From: a virus
DNA: 64,000 bases
IMG/VR virus record: IMGVR_UViG_3300025012_000028
Location: 62,001-126,000 of that record
Strand: one strand, 5' to 3'
The notes under the pieces were generated by a model. The model had not been told where the DNA came from and did no database searches. It was given only the letters and a program-made list of their open reading frames with translations. The position numbers and the translations under genes are program-made. Positions 7,451 through 15,224 of the stretch are shown in pieces (within the stretch, counting starts at the first letter, position 1; the number at the start of each line of letters is the position of its first letter).

Positions 7451-7702
7451 ATGATCGAAATCACCATTAACACCAAACAGCAATCTATACAGGTTCAATC
7501 TGCAATCGATGTCGCCACAATAGCACTAACGGATTATAATAAGTTTTCCGGCAAGGAAGAGGGAATTATCGAAACTGTTATGGGTTGGGCAGAGAAAAAT
7601 TTGGAAATGGCTAAAGCCGAACATCTGGACGTTTTCGAACGAGAGAAATATATCAACAAGGCAATTGCTTACGCAAACGTTCTGGAAATCTTAATTCAAT
7701 AG
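7451..7702 (+). CDS. Small early protein, 83 aa, helical, unknown
   Basis: ATG at 7451 after AGGAGGAAGTT. A short N-terminal beta strand (MIEITINTKQQSIQVQ) is followed by two long amphipathic helices. No cysteines or catalytic signature. It is followed at once by another strong ribosome site for the next gene. Confidence 0.6.
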   Translation: MIEITINTKQQSIQVQSAIDVATIALTDYNKFSGKEEGIIETVMGWAEKNLEMAKAEHLDVFEREKYINKAIAYANVLEILIQ

Positions 7703-7713
7703 GAGGTCAAGCA

Positions 7714-8274
7714 ATGAAACTCATTGATATGATGAAACGAGTTGACCGTTCCAAAGGAAATTCAGTTGATGGTGACATTGATGATTTCTGTCGGGAACTC
7801 GGGATTGAAAATTATTTCGGGTGGGATCAGGCTTTTTCTGAGCGGGTTCAAGGATACTACCTGATTAAATGGTTCTGCACCGATTCGTGGGTGGGTGCGG
7901 TTGTTTACATCATGGATGATAAACCTGTCGCAATTTCTTACCAATCTGGAAGAAAGAGTGGTCGTGAATTTGAATTTGTCAGCAAAGAAGCTGTGGAGAA
8001 GGTGAGAGCATTTATCCTGTCTCTGATTGAACAGGAAGATCGTTATTCCCTTCTGAATCTGGAAGAAGAACTTGATGAATTCTACACTGTGGATTATACA
8101 TCACAACTTCTGGTGAATAATGGGTTTGTGGATGGAAAACCCTGTGTGGTAGAAACAAATGTTCTAAGAGGTTGGGAATATACAACTTGCAAAGAGGTTG
8201 GAGTGAAGTTTGAAGATGGAAGTACCAAGACAGTATCAATCAAAGACTTCAAAATTCCCTGTCACTTTATCTAA
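7714..8274 (+). CDS. Early protein, 186 aa, unknown
   Basis: ATG at 7714 after AGGAGGTCAAGCA. The protein is acidic, with aromatic-rich beta segments (YLIKWFCTDSWVGAVVYIMD) and a C-terminus built of short strands (GVKFEDGSTKTVSIKDFKI). It could be a small globular host-interaction protein. Last gene before a bidirectional terminator. Confidence 0.6.
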   Translation: MKLIDMMKRVDRSKGNSVDGDIDDFCRELGIENYFGWDQAFSERVQGYYLIKWFCTDSWVGAVVYIMDDKPVAISYQSGRKSGREFEFVSKEAVEKVRAFILSLIEQEDRYSLLNLEEELDEFYTVDYTSQLLVNNGFVDGKPCVVETNVLRGWEYTTCKEVGVKFEDGSTKTVSIKDFKIPCHFI

Positions 8275-8279
8275 TATCA

Positions 8280-8315
8280 AAAACCCTCTAGAGTTTATAA
8301 ACTCTAGAGGGTTTT
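8280..8315. terminator. Bidirectional terminator
   Basis: Complete palindrome of 36 bases: AAAACCCTCTAGAG arm, TTTATAAA centre, and the mirrored arm ending in TTTT. It lies between the early cassette and the convergent late gene ending at 8318. Confidence 0.9.
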
Positions 8316-8317
8316 GT

Positions 8318-8485
8318 TTAAGCAGTTTTAAATTGTCGCATGACCAGCTTTTCTTTTTCCTTAACAATCTCTCCAATCCTTGTTTTAAGTTTGTCGGCCA
8401 CAACCAGACCAATATTTTGTTTAAAATCTACCGGTGTTTTTTCTGATGCATTGTTAATTGCTTTCCTGATAAGTTCCTTAGACAT
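8318..8485 (-). CDS. 67: Small prohead core protein, gp67-like
   Basis: 55 codons from ATG 8485, preceded by AAAGGAGAAGAAACTA and overlapping the portal stop by 8 bases. The protein is a charged helix (starts MSKELIRKAINNASEKTP). The order portal - small helical protein - gp21 - gp22 - gp23 is the T4 arrangement, where gp67 (and gp68) are small prohead core proteins. Some residue similarity to gp67 (a start with paired Ile-Ala, then xxDF and KLKTRI) supports this. The assignment is mainly positional. Confidence 0.55.
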   Translation of the reverse strand: MSKELIRKAINNASEKTPVDFKQNIGLVVADKLKTRIGEIVKEKEKLVMRQFKTA

Positions 8486-10124
8486 TAGTTTCTTCTCCTT
8501 TAAGATCTGTTGGTTTTTCTGAATCTATTGGTGTTTCTTTTTTGCTGAACGATCCCCCTCCCATTCCCATCGTTGGGGATGAAGAACCTCTACGAGACAC
8601 ATTATATTCGTCTCCAAAATCTGAATTCTCTACGTCCGAGTTAAATTCATCGTCCGATTTGGCAGCATTAGCAATTGCGTTTTCCTGATCAATGCGTTTC
8701 ATCTCTTCGTCGGTCAATCTTAAAATATTCTCTTGAACAAATACTTTTGAAAGGTATCCATTCCCAACCAACTGGTCGGCGTTGTTTGCTGTTGCAATTC
8801 TCATATCGAGAATTTGGTTGTTTTTAATTTCCGAATACTCATTGGAGTTTGCATAGGTGAATTTAATCTTTTCCTGAATCTGCATCCAATCTTCAAGGGA
8901 CATAACTTTTTTAGCAAGCAAATCTTTCTTGAGCAGATCAACAAAGAGATTATTGAAACGCCGTCTGAGTTTCAAAATGAATTTGAAGAATTTCAATTCA
9001 TCCTTTTCAATGTCTACCTGATTAGTTACGGTCATGCGCTGATCAGGAGCGCGTCTAGAGATAGGAACCTTGAGTGACCTATACACCTTATTAACCATAT
9101 AGTCAACGTCTTCAAAAGAGGTAAATCCGGGCGCTGTACCTGCTACATTTTCTACCCTTGGGCCAGAACCACTAGCATCCACCGGAAACCAAAAATCTTC
9201 AAGAACACTAATACTCCTGTTTTTGTTTTCTACTTGTCCAGTATCCAGATTATAAATCTTCTTCTGGCGATATTTATTGATCACCGATTGAAGATATTCT
9301 TCGGCTTTATACTTATTCAATCCCTTGGTCGGAATGTAGAAAGCTCTCTTCTCAGCAGATTTGGTAATCCTCGCAATTACCAAACTATCTTCCACCAAAC
9401 CCAATTGGTTGATAACCTTCATAGCAGAATTTAGATAAGAGATATGAAACTTTTTATCTATACTGGATATTCCAGAATTGATGTGGGTTATCTGTTCATC
9501 TGTATAAAACTTGGTATCATTCTTTATCGATTCACCATAGAAGTATCTCTTCTCTCCGGTGGGAGTAGTAGCTATGTTCATTCCGAAAGGTGTGAGTAAT
9601 ACAAGTTTCTTTATACCATCTCTGATCTTCGCATTATCAAAAACCGATTCAACATTCAACTGTCCATCTACATACCACTGTCTGAATAGATCATCGCCAC
9701 GTTCATTGAAATCCAACATATACAGAATCTTATTCCACGACTCTTGCATTTTTTCTTTGACTGGATCTGGAATCTCGATGTCAGATAGATTCAACTTAAC
9801 TGGTTCTTCGACTTCATCATAAACAATAGCTTCGTTGGCAACTTCATTCACAGCATATTCGACTTCTGGAAGATAAGATGCTTGACGCCATCTCATGATA
9901 CATTCCGTCTTGTTGGTACTTAAAGCTTGTTCTTGGCCGTAAGAGTTGAGAGAGTAGGAGTTGAATGGGTTGTACGAAATGTATGGTGATTCAACTTCCT
10001 TTTCCGTTGATGATTGGGAGCTATCGGGGATCACCATAATCTCTTGTTCAGCCCTTGAATAGAAGGGGAACTTTAGTGTCTCGGTTAAGAAATCCACAGA
10101 CCTTTGTTTAAGTTTATCAAACAT
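8478..10124 (-). CDS. 20: Portal vertex protein, T4 gp20 family
   Basis: This 548-aa protein (T4 gp20 is 524) should form the dodecameric portal used for prohead initiation and DNA packaging. Recognisable family segments: RWRQASYLPEVEYAVNEV near residue 80, EKRAFYIPTKGLNKYKAEEY in the middle, and ISVLEDFWFPVD followed by a Gly/Ser loop. The C-terminus is variable and Gly/Met-rich (SSSPTMGMGGGSFS), then charged. It has a late box upstream and neighbours the gp67-like gene. Confidence 0.94.
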   Translation of the reverse strand: MFDKLKQRSVDFLTETLKFPFYSRAEQEIMVIPDSSQSSTEKEVESPYISYNPFNSYSLNSYGQEQALSTNKTECIMRWRQASYLPEVEYAVNEVANEAIVYDEVEEPVKLNLSDIEIPDPVKEKMQESWNKILYMLDFNERGDDLFRQWYVDGQLNVESVFDNAKIRDGIKKLVLLTPFGMNIATTPTGEKRYFYGESIKNDTKFYTDEQITHINSGISSIDKKFHISYLNSAMKVINQLGLVEDSLVIARITKSAEKRAFYIPTKGLNKYKAEEYLQSVINKYRQKKIYNLDTGQVENKNRSISVLEDFWFPVDASGSGPRVENVAGTAPGFTSFEDVDYMVNKVYRSLKVPISRRAPDQRMTVTNQVDIEKDELKFFKFILKLRRRFNNLFVDLLKKDLLAKKVMSLEDWMQIQEKIKFTYANSNEYSEIKNNQILDMRIATANNADQLVGNGYLSKVFVQENILRLTDEEMKRIDQENAIANAAKSDDEFNSDVENSDFGDEYNVSRRGSSSPTMGMGGGSFSKKETPIDSEKPTDLKGEETNV

Positions 10125-10154
10125 TTCATTTCCTTTAGGAATTAGGTTTTATTT

Positions 10155-10162
10155 TATTTATA
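10155..10162 (-). promoter_or_regulatory. Late promoter box for portal gene
   Basis: TATAAATA on the minus strand, 31 nt upstream of the gp20 start. Confidence 0.7.
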
Positions 10163-10173
10163 AAAGAAAATGG

Positions 10174-10201
10174 TTGACTTTTAGATTCAGACTGATATAA
10201 T
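10174..10201 (+). promoter_or_regulatory. Early sigma70-like promoter
   Basis: TTGACT (10174-10179), 16-nt spacer, perfect TATAAT (10196-10201). Same arrangement as the promoter at 1315. Confidence 0.78.
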
Positions 10202-10233
10202 CAATTTATAAATTAAACTTACAGGAGGAAGCT

Positions 10234-10551
10234 ATGGTATCCAAAACTGAATTTTACAATAATTACATCAGCAGAATTGGTTTCAAATTAAATGGTGTTT
10301 ATGTTCCGAAGGGTACTATTGCGGATCTTATTCACATCTCCTGCGACAAACATAAAAAATGTAAATGCCCTCATATTTACCGTTTGCAGGGTCTTGTTAA
10401 GAAAGATATACACTCGGTGGGTAAACCATTTAGTGTGGATATCATCAACCAAGACGATGCTACAAATTATGGGTTTGATGCTTGTTATTCACTTGCAGAT
10501 TATCCAACCAGCTTTTCTTATTTTCATAATCCTACGGAGGATAGAATATGA
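10234..10551 (+). CDS. Early protein with Cys/His cluster, 105 aa
   Basis: ATG at 10234 after AGGAGGAAGCT. Residues near 35-50 hold a dense Cys/His cluster (HISCDKHKKCKCPHIY) that can bind zinc. The remainder is rich in aromatics. The TGA overlaps the next ATG (ATGA). No family recognised. Confidence 0.6.
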   Translation: MVSKTEFYNNYISRIGFKLNGVYVPKGTIADLIHISCDKHKKCKCPHIYRLQGLVKKDIHSVGKPFSVDIINQDDATNYGFDACYSLADYPTSFSYFHNPTEDRI

Positions 10552-10757
10552 TTATGAATAGAGAAACATTCGAATCGATTCTTTCTTGTAATCACCACAT
10601 CCAAATCGATTGTCCGGTATGTGAATACACCTATGCTGGTGAGGATGATGCACAAACCACTTGCCATGTTTGTGGGAAACCTCTGGGTGAGGGGAAGATT
10701 ACACTACTCGAATTTGTGGATATGATCTTAACTAAAATTGGAGGAGAAAGGAAATGA
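10548..10757 (+). CDS. Small zinc-ribbon early protein, 69 aa
   Basis: ATG at 10548 overlaps the previous stop, with GGAGG seven bases upstream. CPVCEYTY and CHVCGKPLG form a classical Cys4 rubredoxin-like knuckle pair (residues about 24 and 42). It is coupled on both sides by ATGA overlaps. Likely a small nucleic-acid or protein-binding early product. Confidence 0.62.
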   Translation: MIMNRETFESILSCNHHIQIDCPVCEYTYAGEDDAQTTCHVCGKPLGEGKITLLEFVDMILTKIGGERK

Positions 10758-10960
10758 CACATAAAGAAAACTGTCCGTGGAAAGAGGGTTTTAGTTTGCT
10801 GGTGACTGCAAATAATCCCGGTGGTGGGGATGAATATATCTCTATCACAGACGAAAGCATTTATTACAGATCCAATTACCACACAATCAACGATGATGAT
10901 CAATATATCAGCTTTGATTTTTGCCCTAAATGCGGGGCTTCTCTAACTCAGGAGGATTAA
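10754..10960 (+). CDS. Small early protein with CPKCG motif, 68 aa
   Basis: ATG at 10754 overlaps the preceding stop. NCPWKEG near the start and FCPKCGASL near the end supply up to three Cys for a metal site. The middle is acidic and Tyr-rich. Function unknown. Confidence 0.6.
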   Translation: MTHKENCPWKEGFSLLVTANNPGGGDEYISITDESIYYRSNYHTINDDDQYISFDFCPKCGASLTQED

Positions 10961-10967
10961 AAAGAAT

Positions 10968-11375
10968 ATGGATAATGAAGATTTTACAGTTGAGGAACTA
11001 GAGATAGCTTTAAAAATAGTTTCTTCAAAAGGAAATAGTTGTCTCCACTCTATATGTGATGGGCATTATAGACTTAAAAAATCTTTAGAATTTGATGTAG
11101 TGGTTGCGAAAGCTAAAGATTGCAAAATCCAGAAGAAAACAATCTGGGTTTTGGATCACTACGAAAATTCGTATGAAGGTACACAAGGTATCATTTGTTG
11201 GTGGTCTGAAAAGCCCACATATCAACAACTGTTTGATAAGCTTTTGTTCTTGAAAGCTTTAGATGAAGATCAGAAGGATATTTATAAAACGGCTGTTGTG
11301 ATCAGTCTTCTTGAAGGTATAGAGGTTAGATGCCACAACACAGATTATACTCTATGGGTAATGGAGGAAGGTTAA
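10968..11375 (+). CDS. Early protein, 135 aa, unknown
   Basis: ATG at 10968, twelve bases after AGGAGG. The N-terminus is helical and acidic (DFTVEELEIALKIV). A Cys/His group (CLHSICDGHY) follows. Later segments are beta-like (IWVLDHYEN, GIICWWSEKP). It overlaps the convergent gp4-like gene by four bases, with no terminator hairpin between them. Confidence 0.55.
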   Translation: MDNEDFTVEELEIALKIVSSKGNSCLHSICDGHYRLKKSLEFDVVVAKAKDCKIQKKTIWVLDHYENSYEGTQGIICWWSEKPTYQQLFDKLLFLKALDEDQKDIYKTAVVISLLEGIEVRCHNTDYTLWVMEEG

Positions 11376-11848
11376 GTAAAGGGGAAATCTTTCTCGGTTA
11401 ATACACTGAAAAAAATCACCCTTCCTTTTTTCCTCTCGGATTCACACCACGCTTCTGCTGCTTTCCATTTCACTTGATTTTTGATAAAAGTGTTTACCCT
11501 TTCCTTGTATGCTTTATTCTGCCTCTTAGGAACCTTGGGGGGGAACCGCTCCGCTTCGGGCTTGATTTCTATTAAATGTTCTACTATCTTTCCTTCTTTG
11601 GTTCTTACGGACATTAATATATCAGGAAAGTATCGATGTACCTTACCGTCTACAGGATAGAAATAATTTATAAAAAAATCTTCTGAAGACCAATTCACCA
11701 CATCAGATCGTCTATCTAAGAACTTCATAATAAATTGAATTTCCCATCCTGAACGAGCCGTGATAACTTTATTCTCAGAAAGGTACTTCTGGGGATTCTT
11801 AAGATGCTTATACATGTCACCAATCTGCAAATAATTCCTAGCCACCAA
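11372..11848 (-). CDS. 4: Head completion nuclease, T4 gp4 family
   Basis: This 158-aa protein (T4 gp4 is about 150) resembles the gp4/50 head completion family with a TnsA-like PD-(D/E)xK fold. Visible elements: Tyr-rich N-terminus with LKNPQKYL, then SGWEIQFIMKFLD (Glu), VVNWSSEDF, HRYFPDILM (Asp) and HLIEIKPEAE (Glu-x-Lys). The family is needed to stabilise filled heads before tail joining. The start is GTG at 11848 after GAGAGGG. The gene sits with tail-tube genes rather than in the T4 position. Confidence 0.8.
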   Translation of the reverse strand: MVARNYLQIGDMYKHLKNPQKYLSENKVITARSGWEIQFIMKFLDRRSDVVNWSSEDFFINYFYPVDGKVHRYFPDILMSVRTKEGKIVEHLIEIKPEAERFPPKVPKRQNKAYKERVNTFIKNQVKWKAAEAWCESERKKGRVIFFSVLTEKDFPFT

Positions 11849-11976
11849 ACCCTCTCAGTTTCTATCCATTGTCCTATAATAAAAGGCAGTAGATGTCTAT
11901 GTCCTAACGGACAAGATTATTTTAACTCCGAAATCCGTAATTGTCAAATAATTAATGATTATTTTTCTTTAATGTT

Positions 11977-12456
11977 TTAATTGTCAGCTTTTTCAATAAC
12001 ATAGTAATCATATTTCGTTCCGATGGTGAAAGATAAATTATTATCATCGGTGGAAGTGGTCATGAACTGAATATCCGAAACAGTTTCGATCCACATGTTG
12101 AAAAATGTAATTTTAAATGAAACGTTATTCTTGTTGGTTGTGATAAACAGAATGCCATCAAACATCGGTTCTTGACTCCGCAACACGTTATCAATGGGAT
12201 CATGTGCCAACGTGAGTGCTTCATAAACTTCCATATAACTTTTTAATTCTTCATCGAGGAGGATGGTGACAGCTAGATCGTTATAGGTTAAAGAATCTCC
12301 CGGTATTTTTCCTCTCATAGATTGGAAACCACTTTCAATAGTTCCAACAGTAAAACCGGGAATACTAGTTTCAACATTGAAGAATGTCAGTTCCCGCTGT
12401 TTGGGGAAGATCATTTTAAAGTTACAGACTTTAAGTAAAGATTGTTTACCTGCCAT
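11977..12456 (-). CDS. Tail-tube-like protein, third gp19 paralogue
   Basis: 159 aa, located immediately downstream of another gp19-like gene. It has the tube-protein architecture: a beta-rich N-terminal arm, an 'IPG...G.....R' motif (SIPGFTVGTIESG) as in gp19-type tube proteins, and a C-terminal strand-rich half (SFKITFFNMWIETVS). T4 uses tube-like domains in gp48 and gp54 at the tube base, so an initiator or terminator ring is possible. The exact role is inference. It has no separate late box and is read with its neighbour. Confidence 0.6.
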   Translation of the reverse strand: MAGKQSLLKVCNFKMIFPKQRELTFFNVETSIPGFTVGTIESGFQSMRGKIPGDSLTYNDLAVTILLDEELKSYMEVYEALTLAHDPIDNVLRSQEPMFDGILFITTNKNNVSFKITFFNMWIETVSDIQFMTTSTDDNNLSFTIGTKYDYYVIEKADN

Positions 12457-12465
12457 AATAAACCT

Positions 12466-12972
12466 CTATTCGATAATAAAACGTGTGAAAGAAAAGGTGA
12501 CTGTAAATTCTTCAACCTGATCTGCACTATCCATTGACAGTTCTATTTCAGAAATTTCTTTGGGGTGGGCATATAACAGAACATAAGTTTTTACGGTGTT
12601 GCCCAAATTATCTAACTGAGAAATATGAACGGTCGATTTATATAAGTCGTGGGGGGTTTGAATATTATCTTCACCCGAAATTATATTGAACCAAGTTTCA
12701 AATTTATCTCTAATACCAATTCCATTCTGATCGATTGTATTATAAAAATGGAATGTGATATCATTAAATTGGACATCAGTTAAGATTTTATATTTGTAAC
12801 CCTGCCAACAAAGTTCAACTTCTCCGAATGTCTTACCGGGGATAGCACTACCCTTACAGGTATAGAATTCTCTCTCATCAAAGAGTGTATTATCGATGGA
12901 AATTGAGAAGCGATTGCCTCTCAAGAATTTACCTATATTACTTTTAAAATCATCTAATCTAATAGAAATCAT
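12466..12972 (-). CDS. Tail-tube-like protein, second gp19 paralogue
   Basis: 168 aa starting MISIRLDDFKSNIGKFLRGN, parallel to gp19's IKLDSFKSQLKSGCRPN. It shares DLYKSTVHISQLDNLGNTVK with gp19's DFYKASINVQQLGNVGETIK, and a closing 'ELSMDSADQVEEFTVTFSF' with gp19's 'ELSHDSSDTLEDLSIDF'. It is a clear paralogue of the tail tube protein. It may form a specialised ring at the baseplate or the tail end. It has its own late box. Confidence 0.75.
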   Translation of the reverse strand: MISIRLDDFKSNIGKFLRGNRFSISIDNTLFDEREFYTCKGSAIPGKTFGEVELCWQGYKYKILTDVQFNDITFHFYNTIDQNGIGIRDKFETWFNIISGEDNIQTPHDLYKSTVHISQLDNLGNTVKTYVLLYAHPKEISEIELSMDSADQVEEFTVTFSFTRFIIE

Positions 12973-12990
12973 ATCGAACCCCTTTCAATT

Positions 12991-12998
12991 TATTTATA
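12991..12998 (-). promoter_or_regulatory. Late promoter box for tube paralogues
   Basis: TATAAATA on the minus strand, 19 nt upstream of the gene starting at 12972 and two bases from the divergent early -35. Confidence 0.65.
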
Positions 12999-12999
12999 T

Positions 13000-13028
13000 T
13001 TGACATTTATGGTGGGGTCTGGTATATT
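13000..13028 (+). promoter_or_regulatory. Early sigma70-like promoter
   Basis: Consensus TTGACA (13000-13005), 17-nt spacer, TATATT (13023-13028) with TGG before it. Confidence 0.78.
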
Positions 13029-13059
13029 ATATTTAAATTAAACCACCGAGGAGGAAGGT

Positions 13060-13284
13060 ATGGATTGGCATTATGAAGAAGGCCAGAGGGTAAAACAAGA
13101 AATAGATATTTATGACCCAAGTAGAGGTACGAAGAAAGGCACCATTATTGGTCGTTATTCAATACCCGAACATACAATTGGGTATGTGGTTTTGGGTCCA
13201 TATCCCGAACTTTATAAAGTTAGATTTGATGATGGGTCTGTCGAACAAGGGTTCTTCTGGTTTGGATTAACACCCATTAAATAA
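13060..13284 (+). CDS. Small early protein, 74 aa, SH3-like
   Basis: ATG at 13060 after GAGGAGGAAGGT. The pattern 'EEGQRVKQEI', 'GTIIGRY', 'YKVRFDDGSVEQGFFW' is the usual layout of a small SH3-like barrel with repeated Gly turns. Related small proteins are common among phage early genes. The function is not assigned. Confidence 0.6.
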   Translation: MDWHYEEGQRVKQEIDIYDPSRGTKKGTIIGRYSIPEHTIGYVVLGPYPELYKVRFDDGSVEQGFFWFGLTPIK

Positions 13285-13296
13285 AAGGAGGAAGGT

Positions 13297-13440
13297 ATGG
13301 AATTCACGAAAGAAGAGTTGGAGTTGTTGAGGGGTGCGGTATTTCATACGATTTGTGACCTCAACCACCCACCGGAGAGAGAAAAGAAATTGGATGCCTT
13401 ATATGAGAAGCTGATGGAAAGTGTTTTGAAAACAGATTAA
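13297..13440 (+). CDS. Small early protein, 47 aa, helical
   Basis: ATG at 13297 after AAGGAGGAAGGT. It starts MEFTKEELELLRGAVFHTI and consists of two charged helices. Its stop leads directly into the terminator hairpin. Confidence 0.55.
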   Translation: MEFTKEELELLRGAVFHTICDLNHPPEREKKLDALYEKLMESVLKTD

Positions 13441-13476
13441 AAAGAACCCCGATGAAATCAATCATCGGGGTTCTTT
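13441..13476. terminator. Bidirectional terminator
   Basis: 15-bp stem (AAAGAACCCCGATGA with its complement) and a 6-nt loop, between the early pair and the convergent tail tube gene. Confidence 0.88.
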
Positions 13477-13481
13477 GGTTT

Positions 13482-14006
13482 TTAAGCGACTTCCCAAGTA
13501 TCAATACAGAAATCAATACTCAGATCTTCTAATGTATCAGAAGAATCGTGGGAAAGTTCAATCGAGTTCATTTGTTTCGGCCACGCACCTAAACATTTCC
13601 AACCCTTAATAGTTTCCCCCACATTACCCAACTGTTGTACATTAATAGAGGCTTTATAAAAGTCAGGATCGGAGCGAACATTTTCTGTACCTTCCATCAT
13701 TGCAATACTTTCCATCCACACTTCAAAATATTCTTTGATCCTCATATCTTGATCCATATGACAAACCATCGTCACATCTGAGACTGTCATATCACCAGCA
13801 ATTTTGGCGGTCTGACCCATAAACGGAACAGAGATTTCACCAATTGAACGATCAGGAATCGGGAACGATTTAACAAGAAATGAAAAGGGTTGTTCAGCCC
13901 ACGAAGCATCCCCCTGTCTTCCGGTGATTGTTACCCAGAATCGGTTGGGTCTGCAACCCGATTTGAGTTGTGATTTAAAACTATCTAATTTAATATTATC
14001 AGCCAT
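13482..14006 (-). CDS. 19: Tail tube protein, T4 gp19 family
   Basis: This 174-aa protein (T4 gp19 is 163) polymerises into the inner tube through which DNA passes. Features: SGCRPNRFWVTITG near residue 16, FPIPDRSIGEISVPFMGQ near residue 50, DFYKASINVQQLGNVGETI and the C-terminal DSSDTLEDLSIDFCIDTWEV. Its position between gp18 and gp20 matches T4. A late box lies upstream. Two paralogues follow at 12972 and 12456. Confidence 0.93.
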   Translation of the reverse strand: MADNIKLDSFKSQLKSGCRPNRFWVTITGRQGDASWAEQPFSFLVKSFPIPDRSIGEISVPFMGQTAKIAGDMTVSDVTMVCHMDQDMRIKEYFEVWMESIAMMEGTENVRSDPDFYKASINVQQLGNVGETIKGWKCLGAWPKQMNSIELSHDSSDTLEDLSIDFCIDTWEVA

Positions 14007-14046
14007 TCATATTCTCCTTTATGTTAACATCGACAAACTTTTCTTT

Positions 14047-14054
14047 TATTTATA
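14047..14054 (-). promoter_or_regulatory. Late promoter box for gp19
   Basis: TATAAATA on the minus strand, 41 nt upstream of the tail tube start. Confidence 0.7.
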
Positions 14055-14070
14055 ATTCTAAAAAAGTTAA

Positions 14071-14099
14071 TTGACTTGGGAGATATACCAATGTAGGAT
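14071..14099 (+). promoter_or_regulatory. Early promoter, weaker -10
   Basis: TTGACT (14071-14076), 17-nt spacer, TAGGAT (14094-14099). It is the least canonical -10 of the plus-strand series but has the same position relative to a late box and a small gene. Confidence 0.5.
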
Positions 14100-14121
14100 G
14101 GATGAAAATTGGGGGATATCT

Positions 14122-14298
14122 ATGGAAAGAAAAGAGTGGTTGGAAAGATGTGCTGCGAGGTTTGTTGAAAGAGCCGAAGTTTCCCAAGAATTTGCTGCGG
14201 AATGTGCTTTAGCAGCATATGAAGAAGGTGATGAAATTTATGAAGATTTTACACCGGAAGAAGCTGCTGATGAAGAAATGAGTTATTGGGGTGATTGA
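14122..14298 (+). CDS. Small acidic early protein, 58 aa
   Basis: ATG at 14122 after GGGGGATATC; an in-frame TTG at 14071 is inside the promoter and rejected. The product (MERKEWLERCAARFVERAEV...) is helical, with a very acidic second half rich in Glu and Asp. Unknown function; acidic early proteins often mimic DNA or bind host polymerase, but nothing here proves that. Confidence 0.6.
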   Translation: MERKEWLERCAARFVERAEVSQEFAAECALAAYEEGDEIYEDFTPEEAADEEMSYWGD

Positions 14299-14323
14299 AT
14301 ATAAAAACCAAGGAGGGAAGTAA

Positions 14324-14542
14324 TTGAAGAACATCGTGATAGCAACAGCGGCACTTTCCAAACGTATTTATGCAGGACGGCTAAACAAGAAGGGCAACGC
14401 TTTCACCGATGGCAAACAGGATGTAACCAGCGATGTACTCAAGGCCATCATCGACAAGATCGGGGTAGGAAATACTGAAGTGGTACACGTTGATGGCAAA
14501 CCCCAATTTCAAATTGAAGTGCGAGAGGCGGAAAATGAATAA
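14324..14542 (+). CDS. Small early protein, 72 aa (TTG start)
   Basis: TTG at 14324 lies seven bases after AGGAGGG and is the only start that fits. The sequence (IVIATAALSKRIYAGRLNKK, then GNAFTDGKQDVTSDVLKAII) resembles a widespread family of short phage proteins of unknown function that start with a 'LSxRIxAGRxNKxG' motif. The stop runs into the terminator. Confidence 0.65.
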   Translation: MKNIVIATAALSKRIYAGRLNKKGNAFTDGKQDVTSDVLKAIIDKIGVGNTEVVHVDGKPQFQIEVREAENE

Positions 14543-14573
14543 AAGAGGGAGGCCAAATAGAACCTCCCTCTTT
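14542..14573. terminator. Bidirectional terminator
   Basis: Perfect 11-bp stem AAAGAGGGAGG with its complement and a 10-nt loop, between the early pair and the convergent gene ending at 14585. Confidence 0.85.
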
Positions 14574-14584
14574 ACTGAAATCTC

Positions 14585-14965
14585 TTAACGAGAGTTCGCT
14601 GCCTGTTGTAACTCGGGGTTCTTTTTGGGTCGCCCAACACCCCTTTTAATAGACGGAGGAGTTACGATGGGTGCGGATTGGGTCAGTTTTTTGGGCCGAC
14701 CAACGGGGCGCTTACCTTCCTGTGGAACAGTTTTGGCTTTGCGAGTGTCTGAGGTTTCCCCTATGCTTTCGATGATCGATGCGAATTTGAAACCCGCATT
14801 GATTTCGTCGGAAAGGGATTTGACAGTCACATCACCATTCTTATGATCCTCGATAACTTTGGTTAAAAGGTTTGCAACAGTTTTATCGTTGATGGACAGG
14901 CCGGAAGATGCTGCTGCATTTTTGATGTCCTGCATTGCAAGAAAAATCATGTCGTTGAGTTTCAT
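14585..14965 (-). CDS. AT-hook DNA-binding protein, 126 aa
   Basis: The start is the ATG at 14965 with AAAAGGAG upstream; a GTG further up lacks a ribosome site. The N-terminal two thirds are helical (MKLNDMIFLAMQDIKNAAAS). The C-terminus carries two AT-hook motifs, KRPVGRPKK and KRGVGRPKK, separated by a Pro/Thr linker, so it should bind the minor groove of AT-rich DNA. Uniquely among minus-strand genes here it is preceded by an early-type promoter, so it is probably made early, perhaps as a nucleoid or transcription modulator. Confidence 0.7.
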   Translation of the reverse strand: MKLNDMIFLAMQDIKNAAASSGLSINDKTVANLLTKVIEDHKNGDVTVKSLSDEINAGFKFASIIESIGETSDTRKAKTVPQEGKRPVGRPKKLTQSAPIVTPPSIKRGVGRPKKNPELQQAANSR

Positions 14966-15119
14966 TGTTGGTTCTCCTTTTAAAAGGTTGAAAGAATTGT
15001 GAAGAATAACCAGTATAGAAGACACTAATCATATTTCATAGTTGCACCCCTTTCGTGGTCCATTCCCATTTTTACCACTTGTCTAATTTTTCAATCATTT
15101 TATTTTCCAGATAGTTATG

Positions 15120-15147
15120 ATCATACCAATATCAAAATTTATGTCAA
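15120..15147 (-). promoter_or_regulatory. Early promoter on minus strand
   Basis: Consensus TTGACA (15147-15142), 16-nt spacer, TATGAT (15125-15120) with TGG extension. It reads toward the AT-hook gene through a leader of roughly 150 nt. Confidence 0.72.
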
Positions 15148-15169
15148 GGAAAAAACGCCATATAACGAA

Positions 15170-15199
15170 AAAAGGCTAGGTCAAATGACCTAGCCTTTT
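15170..15199. terminator. Terminator after tail sheath gene
   Basis: 14-bp inverted repeat AAAAGGCTAGGTCA with a minimal loop, followed by Ts on either strand. It ends sheath transcription before the early promoter of the next gene. Confidence 0.85.
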
Positions 15200-15224
15200 G
15201 TAAGTACACGAAGATACTTGTTTT

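Noticed and set aside
14071-14121. Upstream TTG start giving a 75-aa protein
   Set aside because: The TTG is the -35 box of the promoter; the ATG at 14122 has a good ribosome site.
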